Counted from the stretch's first letter, positions 30,717 through 39,606 are shown. The stretch is DNA of 64,000 nucleotides from Taklimakanibacter deserti (GCA_003574785.1 QORU01000006.1:62001-126000); one strand, 5' to 3'. Program-made: numbers and translations. The notes: generated by a model not told the origin, from the sequence alone.

Positions 30717-32018
30717 ATGACGACCTCTTCGGCCATCAGCTCCTTGCGTCGCCATCAGATAGCGGGCTTCGTCGGGTCGGGACTGTTGCTCGGCGTCATC
30801 GGCCTGTGGACGGTGCTGGCCTCGATCCAGGGCGCCGTCATTGCGCCAGGGGTCACGGTCGTCGAGACCTATCTCAAGCGCATTCAGCACCGCGACGGCG
30901 GCATCATCGCCGAGATCGCGGTAAAGGAAGGTGACCGGGTCGAGGCCGGGCAGGTTCTGGTCAGGCTCGATGAGACGGATACGCGCGCCGAACTGGCGAT
31001 CCTGCAGGGGAGCCTGGATGAATTGAGCGCCAAGCGGGCTCGCCTCATTGCCGAACGCGACGACGATGAGGAAATCCAATTTTCCGAAGCTCTGCTTTCG
31101 CGGTCTACCGATCCGCGAATCACCGATCTTCTCGCCGGACAGCGCAAATTGTTCAGCGTCCAGAAAGCCGCACTTGCGGGACGCATCGAGCAGCTGACCG
31201 AGAGAATAGGCCAGCTCGAACAGGAGATTTCGGGACTTGCCGCGCAATACGCTTCGAAAAAAGAACAGACGGTGCTGGTCCGGGAGGAACTCGCAAATCT
31301 CAGGAAGCTGCTGCAGCAAGGTCTGGTCGAGGCGAATCGGGTCTTCGCGCTCGATCGCGAACGGGCGCGGCTCGAGGGCGAAGAGGGCGAGCTGGTCGCA
31401 AGCATCGCCGCCGCCAAGGGCCGTATCAGCGAGACCAGATTGCAGGTCATCCAGATCGCGGACGATGCGCGCACGCGTACGCTCAGCGAGCTGCGCGAGG
31501 CGGAAGCGGGAATTGCCGAGGCGACTGAACGTCAGATCGCCTCAGGGGCCAAGTTGGCGCGCATGGAGATTCGCGCGCCCCGCGCCGGCATCGTGCACCA
31601 GCTAAGCCTGCATACGATCGGCGGCGTCATCGCCCCGGGTGCCGATATGATGGCGATCGTTCCCGATCTCGATGAACTCGTAATCGATGCCCAGGTGCGC
31701 CCGGAGGATATCGATCAGGTCAATATTGGCCAGGCGGCGCAAGTGCGCTTTCCTGCCTTCGATCAACGAACGACGCCAGAGATCAACGGTGAAGTCGTTC
31801 AAGTGGCGGCCGACCTCACGCGAACATCGGAAGATTCGCTGCCCTTCTACGCGGTACGCGTCCGCCTTGGACCGGCGCAGATCAAGCTGCTCGGGGCCAA
31901 CAAGCTCAAGGCCGGCATGCCCGCCGAGGCGTTCATACAAACGCACGAGCGCACGCCGCTCAGCTATTTCCTGCAGCCCCTGACGGATCAGATCGCTCAC
32001 ACGTTCCGCGAAGGCTGA
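30717..32018 (+). CDS. Type I secretion membrane fusion protein (HlyD/PrtE-like)
   Basis: A 433-residue adaptor. One N-terminal transmembrane segment lies at about 20-42. A lipoyl-like half follows (RDGGIIAEIAVKEGDRVEAGQVLVRLDETD), then a coiled-coil region of about 180 residues. The closing beta-barrel half contains MEIRAPRAGIVHQL. It links the ABC exporter to an outer-membrane TolC-type channel, whose gene is not in the window. Confidence 0.93.
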   Translation: MTTSSAISSLRRHQIAGFVGSGLLLGVIGLWTVLASIQGAVIAPGVTVVETYLKRIQHRDGGIIAEIAVKEGDRVEAGQVLVRLDETDTRAELAILQGSLDELSAKRARLIAERDDDEEIQFSEALLSRSTDPRITDLLAGQRKLFSVQKAALAGRIEQLTERIGQLEQEISGLAAQYASKKEQTVLVREELANLRKLLQQGLVEANRVFALDRERARLEGEEGELVASIAAAKGRISETRLQVIQIADDARTRTLSELREAEAGIAEATERQIASGAKLARMEIRAPRAGIVHQLSLHTIGGVIAPGADMMAIVPDLDELVIDAQVRPEDIDQVNIGQAAQVRFPAFDQRTTPEINGEVVQVAADLTRTSEDSLPFYAVRVRLGPAQIKLLGANKLKAGMPAEAFIQTHERTPLSYFLQPLTDQIAHTFREG

Positions 32019-32021
32019 GCA

Positions 32022-32141
32022 TCAGCTCGGTGGCGGCTTCGGGCCCTCATCCGGTATCGGCGCCGGCCGCGGCGGCTCCGGACTCGGCATGGGCCGCGGC
32101 GTATCGGGCGGGATTCCTTGCGGCTTGGGATGGCTCGTCAT
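32022..32141 (-). CDS. 39-residue proline-rich protein
   Basis: The sequence starts MTSHPKPQGIPPDTPRPMP and stays proline-rich to the end. The ATG at 32141 has a near-perfect Shine-Dalgarno (gaggaggt) at good spacing, which makes translation likely despite the small size. It follows the alpha/beta hydrolase gene by 35 bases on the same strand and converges with the HlyD gene, leaving three bases between stops. Similar short proline-rich proteins are common in rhizobia, from memory. Function unknown. Confidence 0.6.
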   Translation of the reverse strand: MTSHPKPQGIPPDTPRPMPSPEPPRPAPIPDEGPKPPPS

Positions 32142-32176
32142 GGGCACCTCCTCGACCGTCTCAGGATAAGCGGCAA

Positions 32177-33007
32177 TCAGGTTTCGAATAAGGCCTTCGT
32201 CAGGGGCGAATCGGGGTCGCTCAAGCTCTCGATGACATTGAAATGATGCCGGTTGTCCTCCACCACGCAGGCCGTTGCCGCGCCAAGACCGCGCCAGATA
32301 TTGGCCATGAGCGCATTCTGGCGGATGAATTCGGCCCGCTCGCCGGCGCCGGCCCAGCAAATGAGGCGCACGTCCGGCGACGGCTCGAGCAGGACCGGGC
32401 TTTCGGCGCGCGCCTCGTCGCGGTCGAGCCTGAGCGTCGCATTCATTTGCGTGCTCATGAGCGGGCGCAGATCATGCACGCCCGATATCGACACGACTTG
32501 GGCGACACGCCGGCGTGCCGGCTCGGGCAACGGCGAAGACAAGGCCATCATGCGGCAGACGAGATGGCCTCCGGCCGAATGGCCGGCGAGGTGGATCGGC
32601 CCCGCGACCTCTTGCGCCGCAAAGCCGATGGCCGTGCCGATCTCACGCCCAATGCCGCCGATGCGGATATCCGGACATAAGGTGTAGGACGGCATGGCGA
32701 CAGCGAAGTCGCGCTTGAGCGCGCCTTCGGCGAGCTGCGACCACGAGCTTTTGTCGAAGCGCATCCAATAGCCGCCATGCACGAAGACGAAGAGTCCGGC
32801 GGGCGTGCCGCGTGGCAGGAACAGGTCGAGCCGATTGCGCGGCTGAGATCCATAAGCGAGATCGAGCCTGGCGCTGCCGAGATCGCCGATCCGGTCGCGA
32901 AAGCCTTGCGCCCCCTGCGCCCAGCGCGCGATGTAGCCCTCGCCGCCCGCAATGTGGGCGCCGTTCGTATAAGCGTCGTCCCAGTCGGTGGTGGCGGGGA
33001 ATATCAT
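32177..33007 (-). CDS. Alpha/beta hydrolase, arylformamidase-like
   Basis: A 276-residue soluble hydrolase. The oxyanion motif HGGYW and the nucleophile elbow GHSAGGH resemble the hormone-sensitive-lipase/kynurenine formamidase branch (BNA7-like). A late histidine in DNRHHFNVI is the likely base. A role in tryptophan breakdown by N-formylkynurenine hydrolysis is possible, but no kyn genes lie nearby. It is followed by the small proline-rich gene and preceded at 18 bases by the MarC gene. Confidence 0.85.
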   Translation of the reverse strand: MIFPATTDWDDAYTNGAHIAGGEGYIARWAQGAQGFRDRIGDLGSARLDLAYGSQPRNRLDLFLPRGTPAGLFVFVHGGYWMRFDKSSWSQLAEGALKRDFAVAMPSYTLCPDIRIGGIGREIGTAIGFAAQEVAGPIHLAGHSAGGHLVCRMMALSSPLPEPARRRVAQVVSISGVHDLRPLMSTQMNATLRLDRDEARAESPVLLEPSPDVRLICWAGAGERAEFIRQNALMANIWRGLGAATACVVEDNRHHFNVIESLSDPDSPLTKALFET

Positions 33008-33025
33008 TCGGGTCTCTTCCAGGTC

Positions 33026-33718
33026 TCAGACATTCGACGGCATGATGCGGTTGGTGAACAGCGGAAACAACGCCTCCTGCACGCCGGTCAGGCAGATCTG
33101 CACCCCGATGCAGAGCAGGAGGAAAGCCGACATGCGCGTCACCACGCGCAAGCCCGCCTGCCCCAGAAGCGAGACCACGCGGTCGGCCGAGGCATAGAGA
33201 AAGCCGATGGTGAGGGCGACGGCAATGGCCGCTCCCGACATGCCGGCGAAGAACAGGACGAGATCGACCCAGCTGATATTCTTGGGCCGGCTGGCGCTGA
33301 GCGCGATGGCGACTGATATGGTGCCGGGACCGGTGGTGAGCGGCATGGTCAAGGGAAAGAAGGCGTCATCGCTGGCGCCGCTGGCTGTCGCCGCCTGTTC
33401 CTGCTTGCGGCCCTCGCTCTGTTCGGGTGCCGACAGCATTTCCCAGGCCCTGACCGCGACCACCAGGCCTCCGGCGACTCGTAGCGCGCTCAACGTGACC
33501 CCGAAGAAGCCGATGAGCGTCGCCCCGACCCAGAGCGAAACCAGCATGACGCCCAGCGAATAGGCGGCGACCCGCCAGGCGAGTACGGTGCGTTCGGCCC
33601 GGCTGCGGCCGGCCGTGACTTGATGGTAGATGAGGGCGATGCCGAGCGGATTGACGATCGAGAACAGCGCCGGAAAGGCGATGAGAAAGCTCTGGATCGC
33701 GCCGCTGAAATCCCACAT
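33026..33718 (-). CDS. MarC-family integral membrane protein
   Basis: A 230-residue, six-helix membrane protein. It opens with FPALFSIVNPLGIALIYHQVT and carries FFPLTMPLTTGPGTISVAIALSA, the two conserved blocks of the MarC (UPF0056) family. Transport substrate unknown; earlier links to multiple antibiotic resistance are not well supported in the family. It is likely the first gene of a three-gene leftward unit with the hydrolase and the proline-rich protein. Confidence 0.9.
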   Translation of the reverse strand: MWDFSGAIQSFLIAFPALFSIVNPLGIALIYHQVTAGRSRAERTVLAWRVAAYSLGVMLVSLWVGATLIGFFGVTLSALRVAGGLVVAVRAWEMLSAPEQSEGRKQEQAATASGASDDAFFPLTMPLTTGPGTISVAIALSASRPKNISWVDLVLFFAGMSGAAIAVALTIGFLYASADRVVSLLGQAGLRVVTRMSAFLLLCIGVQICLTGVQEALFPLFTNRIMPSNV

Positions 33719-33764
33719 GCCGGGAAAGAATAGAAAGGATTCGCCGGCCTTTACAAGGGCGGTC

Positions 33765-34421
33765 TCACGCCGCGGCCGGCACCCTGCTCATCTGCTTCTT
33801 GAGCGTGAGCCGCCAGGCATAGCCCCCCTTGATCGGGAGAAAGGCGACGGTGGCACCTTCCGCCTTCGCCAGTTGCTCGATCGCCGCACGCAAATGGGCC
33901 CTGGGGGTCACGTGGAATTTGGCGAGCCAGGCCCTGAGCGCCGCACGGAAGGCCTGCGGCAGGCGCTCCTGCTGACCGAAATCGACGATATGGAGCTCAC
34001 CCCCCGGGGCCAGCATCTTGACGGCGGAAGCGAGCACCGCCTGCCAGGACGGGATCATCGACAGCGCATAGGAAATGAAGATGCGGTCGAAGGAGGCCTC
34101 CCCAAACAGCGCTCGCGGATCGAAATCGGCGGCATCGGCCTTGGCATAGACGATGTGCTGCCCTTGCGAATGGGCCTTGGCCGTGAGCAGCATCGCCTCC
34201 GATATATCGAGGCCGTAGAGGCGCGCTTGGGGATAGCGCCGGCGCACCGCGAGAAGATTGCGCCCGGTGCCGCAGCCGATCTCGAGCACCGAGCCCCGCT
34301 GCGGCGGGTCGAGCTCGGCGATCAACTGGTCACGTCCGAGCAGGTAGTATTTGCGCGTCAGGTCATAGACATGCCGCTGATGGCGATAGATGCGATCCAT
34401 GAGATCGCCGTGGCCCGCCAT
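33765..34421 (-). CDS. btaB: Betaine-lipid N-methyltransferase
   Basis: A 218-residue class I SAM methyltransferase with SAM motif VLEIGCGTGRN near residues 46-56 and the BtaB-like N-terminus DRIYRHQRHVYDLTRKYYLLGRDQLI. Known role: three N-methylations of diacylglyceryl-homoserine to give DGTS, a phosphorus-free membrane lipid. It starts one base after the btaA stop region, so the two are one operon. Assignment rests on both the sequence and the btaA neighbour. Confidence 0.9.
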   Translation of the reverse strand: MAGHGDLMDRIYRHQRHVYDLTRKYYLLGRDQLIAELDPPQRGSVLEIGCGTGRNLLAVRRRYPQARLYGLDISEAMLLTAKAHSQGQHIVYAKADAADFDPRALFGEASFDRIFISYALSMIPSWQAVLASAVKMLAPGGELHIVDFGQQERLPQAFRAALRAWLAKFHVTPRAHLRAAIEQLAKAEGATVAFLPIKGGYAWRLTLKKQMSRVPAAA

Positions 34422-34422
34422 C

Positions 34423-35667
34423 TCAGTCGGCCGCCTTCAGCTGGTAGAGATGGAAGCCGCCATAGATCGCCGAGCGGTCCATGTAGCCGAGGATGCGCGA
34501 GCGCTCCGCCTCGTAGGTCCAGCGTTCGAGAATGTCAGGCCTGACGCGGCCCGGCAGGATCGTCGCTTCGCCGGCGGTACGGAAGATGACCCGGGCCCCC
34601 GGCTTCGCGGTGCGGGTGATCTCGCTCCACAATTCGCTGAGCTGGTCGTCCGTCATCCAGTCCTGCGCATCGAGCAGCACATAGCGGTCGAGGCTCGCCG
34701 CCGGATGGGCCTTGAGGCACTGGGTGAAGGAGCCGAGATAGGGCGTTATCCGCTCGGCGCCGCGCTTGATCGCGGAGAAATTCTCGCGCTGCAGATAGAG
34801 CGGCAGTGCTGCCGTCTCGCCCGTGTCATAGCGCCGGGCGAAGGCCTGCCAAGCGAAGTAGTTCTCGTTGAGCGGGAAATCGCAGGCGAGCTTGCGCAGG
34901 CGCTCGATGAGCACTTCCGCCATGGAGCGTCCACCGGCGAGCTTCTCATATTGCGCCGGCGGGATGCCGAGGCCATAGAGCGAGAGCTTGCGCCCGGTGA
35001 TGAAGCGCACCAGCCGCTTGTCGAAGATCGGCGCGATGTGGTCGTCAAAGAAGATCCGCTGCTCGGCGAGATCGGCCATGTTGATGATCGTCTCGGGCCG
35101 CACGCCATAAAGGCGCGCCACCAGATGGGCGAGGCCGATGAAGCGGCCGAGGAGGCCATGGCGATAGAACCGCCTTGCGAACATGTCGATGCGCCGCCGG
35201 CCATTGAGCGTCTTCTTGTCCCAATAGCGTTGCGTGTCGGAATCGAGATGGGGCTTGAGCCAGGCGCGGTAGGCGGCCGTATTGGCGTGGCTGTCGGCAT
35301 CGGCGAAGAAGCGGCGGAACTGCTCATAGACCGGCAGGTGCCGCGCCGCCGCGAGTTTCAGCCTGGTCAGCGCGATATGCGCCGGATTGAGGTCGACGGC
35401 GATGAGGCTTTCAGGCGATGCCGCCATATAGGAGAGCGCGTTGCAGCCACCCGACGCGATGGTGATCACGCGATGGTCGCTGCCGAGCTCCATCGCCGCC
35501 AGATCGACGACGGGGTCCTCCCAGATCTGCGGATAGACGAGGCCGCCAAAGGCCAGAGTAAAAAGCCGCTCCAGGACGCCGCTCGGCGTTATGGCCCGAT
35601 GCTGGTGTACTGCCGCCTTGAGGGCGTCCGCGGAAGAAAGGTCACTGTCGGCGGCTATGGCAGTCAT
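34423..35667 (-). CDS. btaA: S-adenosylmethionine:diacylglycerol 3-amino-3-carboxypropyl transferase
   Basis: A 414-residue DUF3419/BtaA protein. It is recognised by LAFGGLVYPQIWEDPVVDLAAMEL, the SAM site VITIASGGCNALSYM and the C-terminal PGARVIFRTAGEATILPGR. It transfers the homoserine part of SAM to diacylglycerol, the first step of betaine-lipid synthesis; BtaB completes it. Such lipids replace phospholipids under phosphate limitation in rhizobia. A candidate Pho box lies 54 bases upstream. Confidence 0.93.
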   Translation of the reverse strand: MTAIAADSDLSSADALKAAVHQHRAITPSGVLERLFTLAFGGLVYPQIWEDPVVDLAAMELGSDHRVITIASGGCNALSYMAASPESLIAVDLNPAHIALTRLKLAAARHLPVYEQFRRFFADADSHANTAAYRAWLKPHLDSDTQRYWDKKTLNGRRRIDMFARRFYRHGLLGRFIGLAHLVARLYGVRPETIINMADLAEQRIFFDDHIAPIFDKRLVRFITGRKLSLYGLGIPPAQYEKLAGGRSMAEVLIERLRKLACDFPLNENYFAWQAFARRYDTGETAALPLYLQRENFSAIKRGAERITPYLGSFTQCLKAHPAASLDRYVLLDAQDWMTDDQLSELWSEITRTAKPGARVIFRTAGEATILPGRVRPDILERWTYEAERSRILGYMDRSAIYGGFHLYQLKAAD

Positions 35668-35720
35668 CGCTGATTCTCTCCCTCATACACCCGTCTCAGC
35701 GTCGCCTATGCGGCGTTTCC

Positions 35721-35738
35721 ATGAACGGCATATGACAG
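35721..35738 (-). promoter_or_regulatory. Candidate Pho box upstream of btaA
   Basis: On the minus strand it reads CTGTCAT, ATGC, CGTTCAT: two 7-mers with 11-base periodicity. The first matches the PhoB half-site exactly and the second matches 5 of 7. It sits in the gap between the RES toxin gene stop and btaA. PhoB control of btaAB is known from Sinorhizobium; here it is inferred from the motif only. Confidence 0.55.
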
Positions 35739-35751
35739 GCGAGCTACGTTT

Positions 35752-36435
35752 TTACCTCTTCGCAAAGACGATTGGTTCCGCCTGCCCTTCCCACCGAAAG
35801 ACATAAGTAGCGTCCTTCCGTGCGTTTGTGACGAGCGTGGGGCGGAAACACGCGAGACAATTTCCGCTCGGCTTTCGAACGCTGGGATAGACCACGCCGA
35901 GGGAGCCGGCCGCGAGTAGTTGCTGCGCAAGCCTTTGCGAGGCAACGTAGCTGTCAGGCGCCAAACAGTCTGCGAACGCCTTGTCGTCGCGTATGTCGTG
36001 GAATTCGGCGCTGATGTCCGCGAGATAGTCGTCATATGTCACTTCTTCATGAAACCACCCGACCTCGGCGAGTTCCACCCCTTTGTGAAACGCGACTTCC
36101 GCCTGTGCGGTCTCCACTTCGAACGCCGCGTACCATGCGCCGCGATCGGGACCGTTGAATCGGCTGCCGAGAGGATGCGCATGGCAGAAAGCGGCGTTGA
36201 CGATCCGATAGTATGGCACACCGAAGACGAGCTCGTGCGTATCGATGCCAGGGAGGAGATCGTTCTCCGCCAAAAGCCGATCGTTGGTCGCGTGATCGAG
36301 TTCGAAGATGTCCCGGAGATGGGCGTCACTATCGGCGATCCGCGTCAGCACGCTGTCGCCACTCTGGCTGTACTTGGAGGGAATCAGGCGGTGTGTGTCG
36401 TACCGGCGAAGGAGAGAAACCTTAGGCAGGCTCAC
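35752..36435 (-). CDS. RES-domain toxin
   Basis: A 227-residue protein of the RES family (MbcT/ParT-like), marked by the PYYRIVNAAF and GSRFNGPDRGAWYAAFEVETAQAEVAFH blocks and a late LGVVYPSVRKPSGNCLA. These supply the R, E and S residues that name the domain. Known members attack NAD or modify proteins using NAD. It overlaps the antitoxin gene by four bases in the usual antitoxin-first order. Confidence 0.88.
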   Translation of the reverse strand: MSLPKVSLLRRYDTHRLIPSKYSQSGDSVLTRIADSDAHLRDIFELDHATNDRLLAENDLLPGIDTHELVFGVPYYRIVNAAFCHAHPLGSRFNGPDRGAWYAAFEVETAQAEVAFHKGVELAEVGWFHEEVTYDDYLADISAEFHDIRDDKAFADCLAPDSYVASQRLAQQLLAAGSLGVVYPSVRKPSGNCLACFRPTLVTNARKDATYVFRWEGQAEPIVFAKR

Positions 36436-36866
36436 ATGCCGCCTCGCCGAGCATCGAGTAAGCGGCGAACGGTATGCATCGCCGGAAGGCCGCCTTTGAT
36501 CATATAGGCAAGCGGTGTCAGACCACCAAAGATTCGATTGCTGTTCGCAAGCTTGATCCAGGCATCAGCCAGCTTCTCCGAATAGAGCACGTTGAGCGCT
36601 TTGAAAATGCCGACGAGATAGGAAATCCGTTGCAGCCTGTCGGTGTCGAGCACACGGTCCGGTTTCTTCTTCATTTCATAAAATGGCCCATTGGAGATGC
36701 CGCCAAGGAGCAGTCGGGCATCTTCATCGCGCACGCCCCAATGGTCCATGATGTTGAAGAAGGCGCGTACCGCCGACGGGCTCAGCCGCTCGCGTTCTGA
36801 TTTCGCGCTAAGATCGATAAGCGGCGATGGCTCATAACCGGTTGCCGGATAGGCCTGACTAAGCAT
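36432..36866 (-). CDS. Xre/MbcA/ParS-type antitoxin
   Basis: A 144-residue protein. The N-terminal half contains a degenerate HTH-like part (LSPSAVRAFFNIMDHWGVRDEDARLLLGG). The C-terminal toxin-binding domain (RISYLVGIFKALNVLYSEKLADAWIKLAN, then FGGLTPLAYMIKGG) is diagnostic of antitoxins paired with RES toxins. It likely represses its own promoter through the palindrome just upstream. Confidence 0.9.
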   Translation of the reverse strand: MLSQAYPATGYEPSPLIDLSAKSERERLSPSAVRAFFNIMDHWGVRDEDARLLLGGISNGPFYEMKKKPDRVLDTDRLQRISYLVGIFKALNVLYSEKLADAWIKLANSNRIFGGLTPLAYMIKGGLPAMHTVRRLLDARRGGM

Positions 36867-36871
36867 TGCGA

Positions 36872-36887
36872 ACTCCTATTCAGGAGT
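36872..36887 (-). promoter_or_regulatory. Palindromic operator of the RES/Xre toxin-antitoxin operon
   Basis: Inverted repeat actcct-attc-aggagt lies five bases before the antitoxin start. Next to it is the AT-rich run tatattatataa (36889-36900), a likely -10 region for the leftward promoter. The location suits antitoxin autoregulation. One arm also supplies the ribosome binding site. Confidence 0.6.
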
Positions 36888-36919
36888 ATATATTATATAA
36901 TTCCGGAGAACACAAGGGG

Positions 36920-38404
36920 CTAGCTCAAAAGCTTGCGCATCGCCTCTTGCCAGCCGCCATATTTCTGTTCCCTGAGCTCAGCCGGCATCTGTGGCGTGAA
37001 GCGCTTCTCAAGCTTCCAGCTTTTGGCGAATTCCTGCGGGTCCGGACAGAGCCCTTGCGCGAGGCCGGCGAGATAGGCGGCCCCCACCGCCGTGGTCTCG
37101 AGGATCCGCGGGCGGTCGACCGGCGCATCGAGGATGTCGGCGAGGCACTGCATGGTCCAATCGGATGCCACCATGCCGCCATCGACCCTGAGGATCGTGC
37201 TCGCTTGGCCGCCCCAATCGCCGCGCATCGCTTCGAGGAGGTCGCGCGTCTGGTAGCAGACCGCCTCGAGCGCAGCCCGCGCCAGTTCTTTGGGCCCCGT
37301 GGCGCGGGTCAGGCCAAAGAGTGCGCCCCGCACCTCAGGTCTCCAATAGGGCGCTCCCAGTCCTACGAAGGCCGGAATGAGATAGATCTGCTGCTCGGGG
37401 TCGGCGGCCTGCGCCAACTCGCCGGTGCGCTGCGCCGTGTCGATGATCTTGAGGCCGTCGCGCAGCCATTGCACCGCGGCACCGGCGATGAAGATGGCCC
37501 CCTCCAGCGCATAGGTCCGCTCGCCCTTGAGCTGATAGGCGATCGTCGTCAGGAGGCGGTTGCGCGAGGGAACGGGCGAAGTCCCGGTATTGAGCACCGC
37601 GAAACATCCCGTGCCATAGGTCGATTTGATCATGCCAGGTGCGAAGCAGGCTTGGCCGACCGTCGCTGCCTGCTGATCGCCGGCGATGCCCATGATCGGG
37701 ATGGGCCGGCCGAAGAGTGCCGCCTCCGTCATGCCGAAATCGCCTGAGGAGTCGCGCACTTGGGGCAGCATCGATTTGGGCACGCGCAACAGGTGGCACA
37801 ATTCATCGTCCCAGTCGCCACGATGGATATCATAGAGCAAGGTGCGCGACGCATTGGTCGCATCCGTCGCATGGACCTTGCCTTGGGTCAGGCGCCAGAG
37901 GAGAAACGTGTCGACCGTGCCGAAAGCGAGCTCGCCCGCCTCGGCTTTCTGGCGGGCGCCGTCGACATTGTCGATGAGCCAGGTGATCTTGGTGCCGGAG
38001 AAATAAGGATCGAGCAGAAGCCCGGTCTTGCGCGCGAATACAGCCTCATGCCCCGCCGCCTTGAGCGTGGCGCAGTGATCGGCGGTGCGCCGGTCCTGCC
38101 AGACGATGGCCTTGTGGACGGCCTTGCCGCTCTTCTTGTCCCAGACGAGGGTCGTCTCGCGCTGATTGGTGATGCCGATGGCGGCGATGTCCGAGGCGGT
38201 GGCGGAAGCCTTGGCGAGTGCGCCTTTGATCGTGTCGACGGTGGTGCGCCACAGATCTTCGGGCTCGTGCTCGACCCAGCCCGATGAGGGGAAATGCTGC
38301 GGGAATTCCTGCTGGGCGACGGCGGCGACGGAAAGATCGGGACGGAACAGGATGCTGCGCGTCGATGTCGTGCCCTGGTCGACGGCAAGTATGTAGGACG
38401 GCAT
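36920..38404 (-). CDS. glpK: Glycerol kinase
   Basis: A 494-residue FGGY kinase. N-terminus [16 protein letters not shown], catalytic-region signature [17 protein letters not shown], and ATP-site blocks [14 protein letters not shown] and [11 protein letters not shown]. It phosphorylates glycerol to glycerol-3-phosphate in the cytoplasm. The start at 38404 is supported by family length and by aggggag just upstream; a longer ORF to 38626 was rejected. The rest of the glycerol pathway lies at 45.6-54.8 kb. The ribosome binding site is inside a hairpin (38408-38436). Confidence 0.95.
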   Translation of the reverse strand: MPSYILAVDQGTTSTRSILFRPDLSVAAVAQQEFPQHFPSSGWVEHEPEDLWRTTVDTIKGALAKASATASDIAAIGITNQRETTLVWDKKSGKAVHKAIVWQDRRTADHCATLKAAGHEAVFARKTGLLLDPYFSGTKITWLIDNVDGARQKAEAGELAFGTVDTFLLWRLTQGKVHATDATNASRTLLYDIHRGDWDDELCHLLRVPKSMLPQVRDSSGDFGMTEAALFGRPIPIMGIAGDQQAATVGQACFAPGMIKSTYGTGCFAVLNTGTSPVPSRNRLLTTIAYQLKGERTYALEGAIFIAGAAVQWLRDGLKIIDTAQRTGELAQAADPEQQIYLIPAFVGLGAPYWRPEVRGALFGLTRATGPKELARAALEAVCYQTRDLLEAMRGDWGGQASTILRVDGGMVASDWTMQCLADILDAPVDRPRILETTAVGAAYLAGLAQGLCPDPQEFAKSWKLEKRFTPQMPAELREQKYGGWQEAMRKLLS

Positions 38405-38407
38405 GAA

Positions 38408-38436
38408 AAACTCCCCTGTTTTTAAGAGGGGAGTTT
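38408..38436 (-). terminator. Hairpin between wrbA and glpK that holds the glpK ribosome binding site
   Basis: A perfect 10-bp stem: aaactcccct (38408-38417) pairs with aggggagttt (38427-38436), with a 9-base loop. On the minus strand the stem runs into TTTTTC and then the glpK ATG. It therefore looks like an intrinsic terminator for wrbA, while its 3' arm (aggggag) is the glpK Shine-Dalgarno. Either function, or both, is possible. Confidence 0.6.
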
Positions 38437-38456
38437 CACGGGGAAGACCCTTGAGG

Positions 38457-39062
38457 TCAACCTTTGCTTGTGAGCTTGCTTGCGATCTCCGCGACACGCC
38501 GGCCCTGATAGCGAGCGCCTTCGAGCTCGACCGGTGAAGGCTGCCGGCTGCCATCCGTATTCGTGATGGTCGAGGCGCCGTAGGGCGAGCCGCCTTTGAT
38601 CTCATCGACGCCCGACTGGCCCGCAAATGAATAGGGCAGACCGACGACGATCATGCCCTGATGCAGGAGGGTCGGGATGAAGGTCAGGATCGTCGATTCC
38701 TGCCCGCCATGCTGAGTGGCGGACGAAGTGAAGACCGATCCCACCTTGCCGATCAAGGCGCCCTTGGCCCACAGGCCGCCGGTCTGGTCCATGAAATTGC
38801 GCAATTGCGCCGTGACATTGCCGAAGCGCGTGCCCGACCCGAAGATGATTGCATCGTAATTCGGAAGCTCGTCCACCGTGGCGATCGGCGCCTTCTGGTC
38901 GAGCTTGAAGCCCGATTTCTTGGCGACGTCCTCAGGCACGAGCTCCGGCACGCGCTTGACGTCGACTTCAGCGCCCGCCGATTTGGCGCCTTCGGCGGCG
39001 GCATAGGCCATCTGCTCGATATGGCCATAGGACGAGTAATAGAGCACGAGGACTTTGGTCAT
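38457..39062 (-). CDS. wrbA: NAD(P)H:quinone oxidoreductase, type IV
   Basis: A 201-residue flavodoxin-like protein. N-terminal FMN site [14 protein letters not shown], the block [27 protein letters not shown], and [15 protein letters not shown] are all diagnostic of WrbA. It reduces quinones by two electrons using NAD(P)H and is linked to oxidative stress. It follows the VOC gene by 28 bases on the same strand, probably under the palindrome at 39607. Confidence 0.95.
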   Translation of the reverse strand: MTKVLVLYYSSYGHIEQMAYAAAEGAKSAGAEVDVKRVPELVPEDVAKKSGFKLDQKAPIATVDELPNYDAIIFGSGTRFGNVTAQLRNFMDQTGGLWAKGALIGKVGSVFTSSATQHGGQESTILTFIPTLLHQGMIVVGLPYSFAGQSGVDEIKGGSPYGASTITNTDGSRQPSPVELEGARYQGRRVAEIASKLTSKG

Positions 39063-39090
39063 GGGCTACCCCTTCTTCAGGTTCAAGATT

Positions 39091-39591
39091 TCAGGATTTG
39101 GCTTGGCGCAACAGATCTTCGAGGTCGAGCCGCCGCGTGAACATGCCGAGCGATCCATCCTTGTTGCGCGGCCACTGGTCCTGTGGCCGATCGCAATAGA
39201 GCTCGACGCCGTTGTCATCCGGATCGCGCAGATAGAGCGCCTCGCTGACGCCGTGATCGGAAGCGCCATCGAGCGGAATGCCATGGGCGATAAGGCGCTT
39301 CAGCGCATCGGCGAGGTCGGCGCGGGTCGGATAGAGGATGGCAAGATGGTAAAGGCCCGTCGTGCCGGGCGGTGGCGGCTGGCCGCCGGCACTTTCCCAG
39401 GTGTTGAGCCCGATATGATGATGATAGCCGCCGGCCGAGATGAAGGCCGCCTGGTTGCCTAATTTTTGGACAAGCTCGAAGCCGAGCACGTCGCAATAGA
39501 AATCGAGGGCGCGGTCGATATCGGCGACCTTCAGATGCACATGGCCGATACGCGTGCCCGCAGCAATCGGCGCCGATGCTGACACAGCCAT
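39091..39591 (-). CDS. VOC-family protein, CatE-like glyoxalase/dioxygenase
   Basis: A 166-residue, single-unit VOC protein. Probable metal ligands are His in RIGHVHLKVAD, a His in the YHHHIGLNTW or YHLAI block, and Glu in NGVELYCDRP. The YHHHIGLNTW segment is typical of catechol-2,3-dioxygenase-like CatE proteins. Pairing with wrbA matches quinone/catechol detoxification units. The start has Shine-Dalgarno taggagag. Exact substrate unknown. Confidence 0.85.
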   Translation of the reverse strand: MAVSASAPIAAGTRIGHVHLKVADIDRALDFYCDVLGFELVQKLGNQAAFISAGGYHHHIGLNTWESAGGQPPPPGTTGLYHLAILYPTRADLADALKRLIAHGIPLDGASDHGVSEALYLRDPDDNGVELYCDRPQDQWPRNKDGSLGMFTRRLDLEDLLRQAKS

Positions 39592-39606
39592 CGGTCTCTC
39601 CTAATT

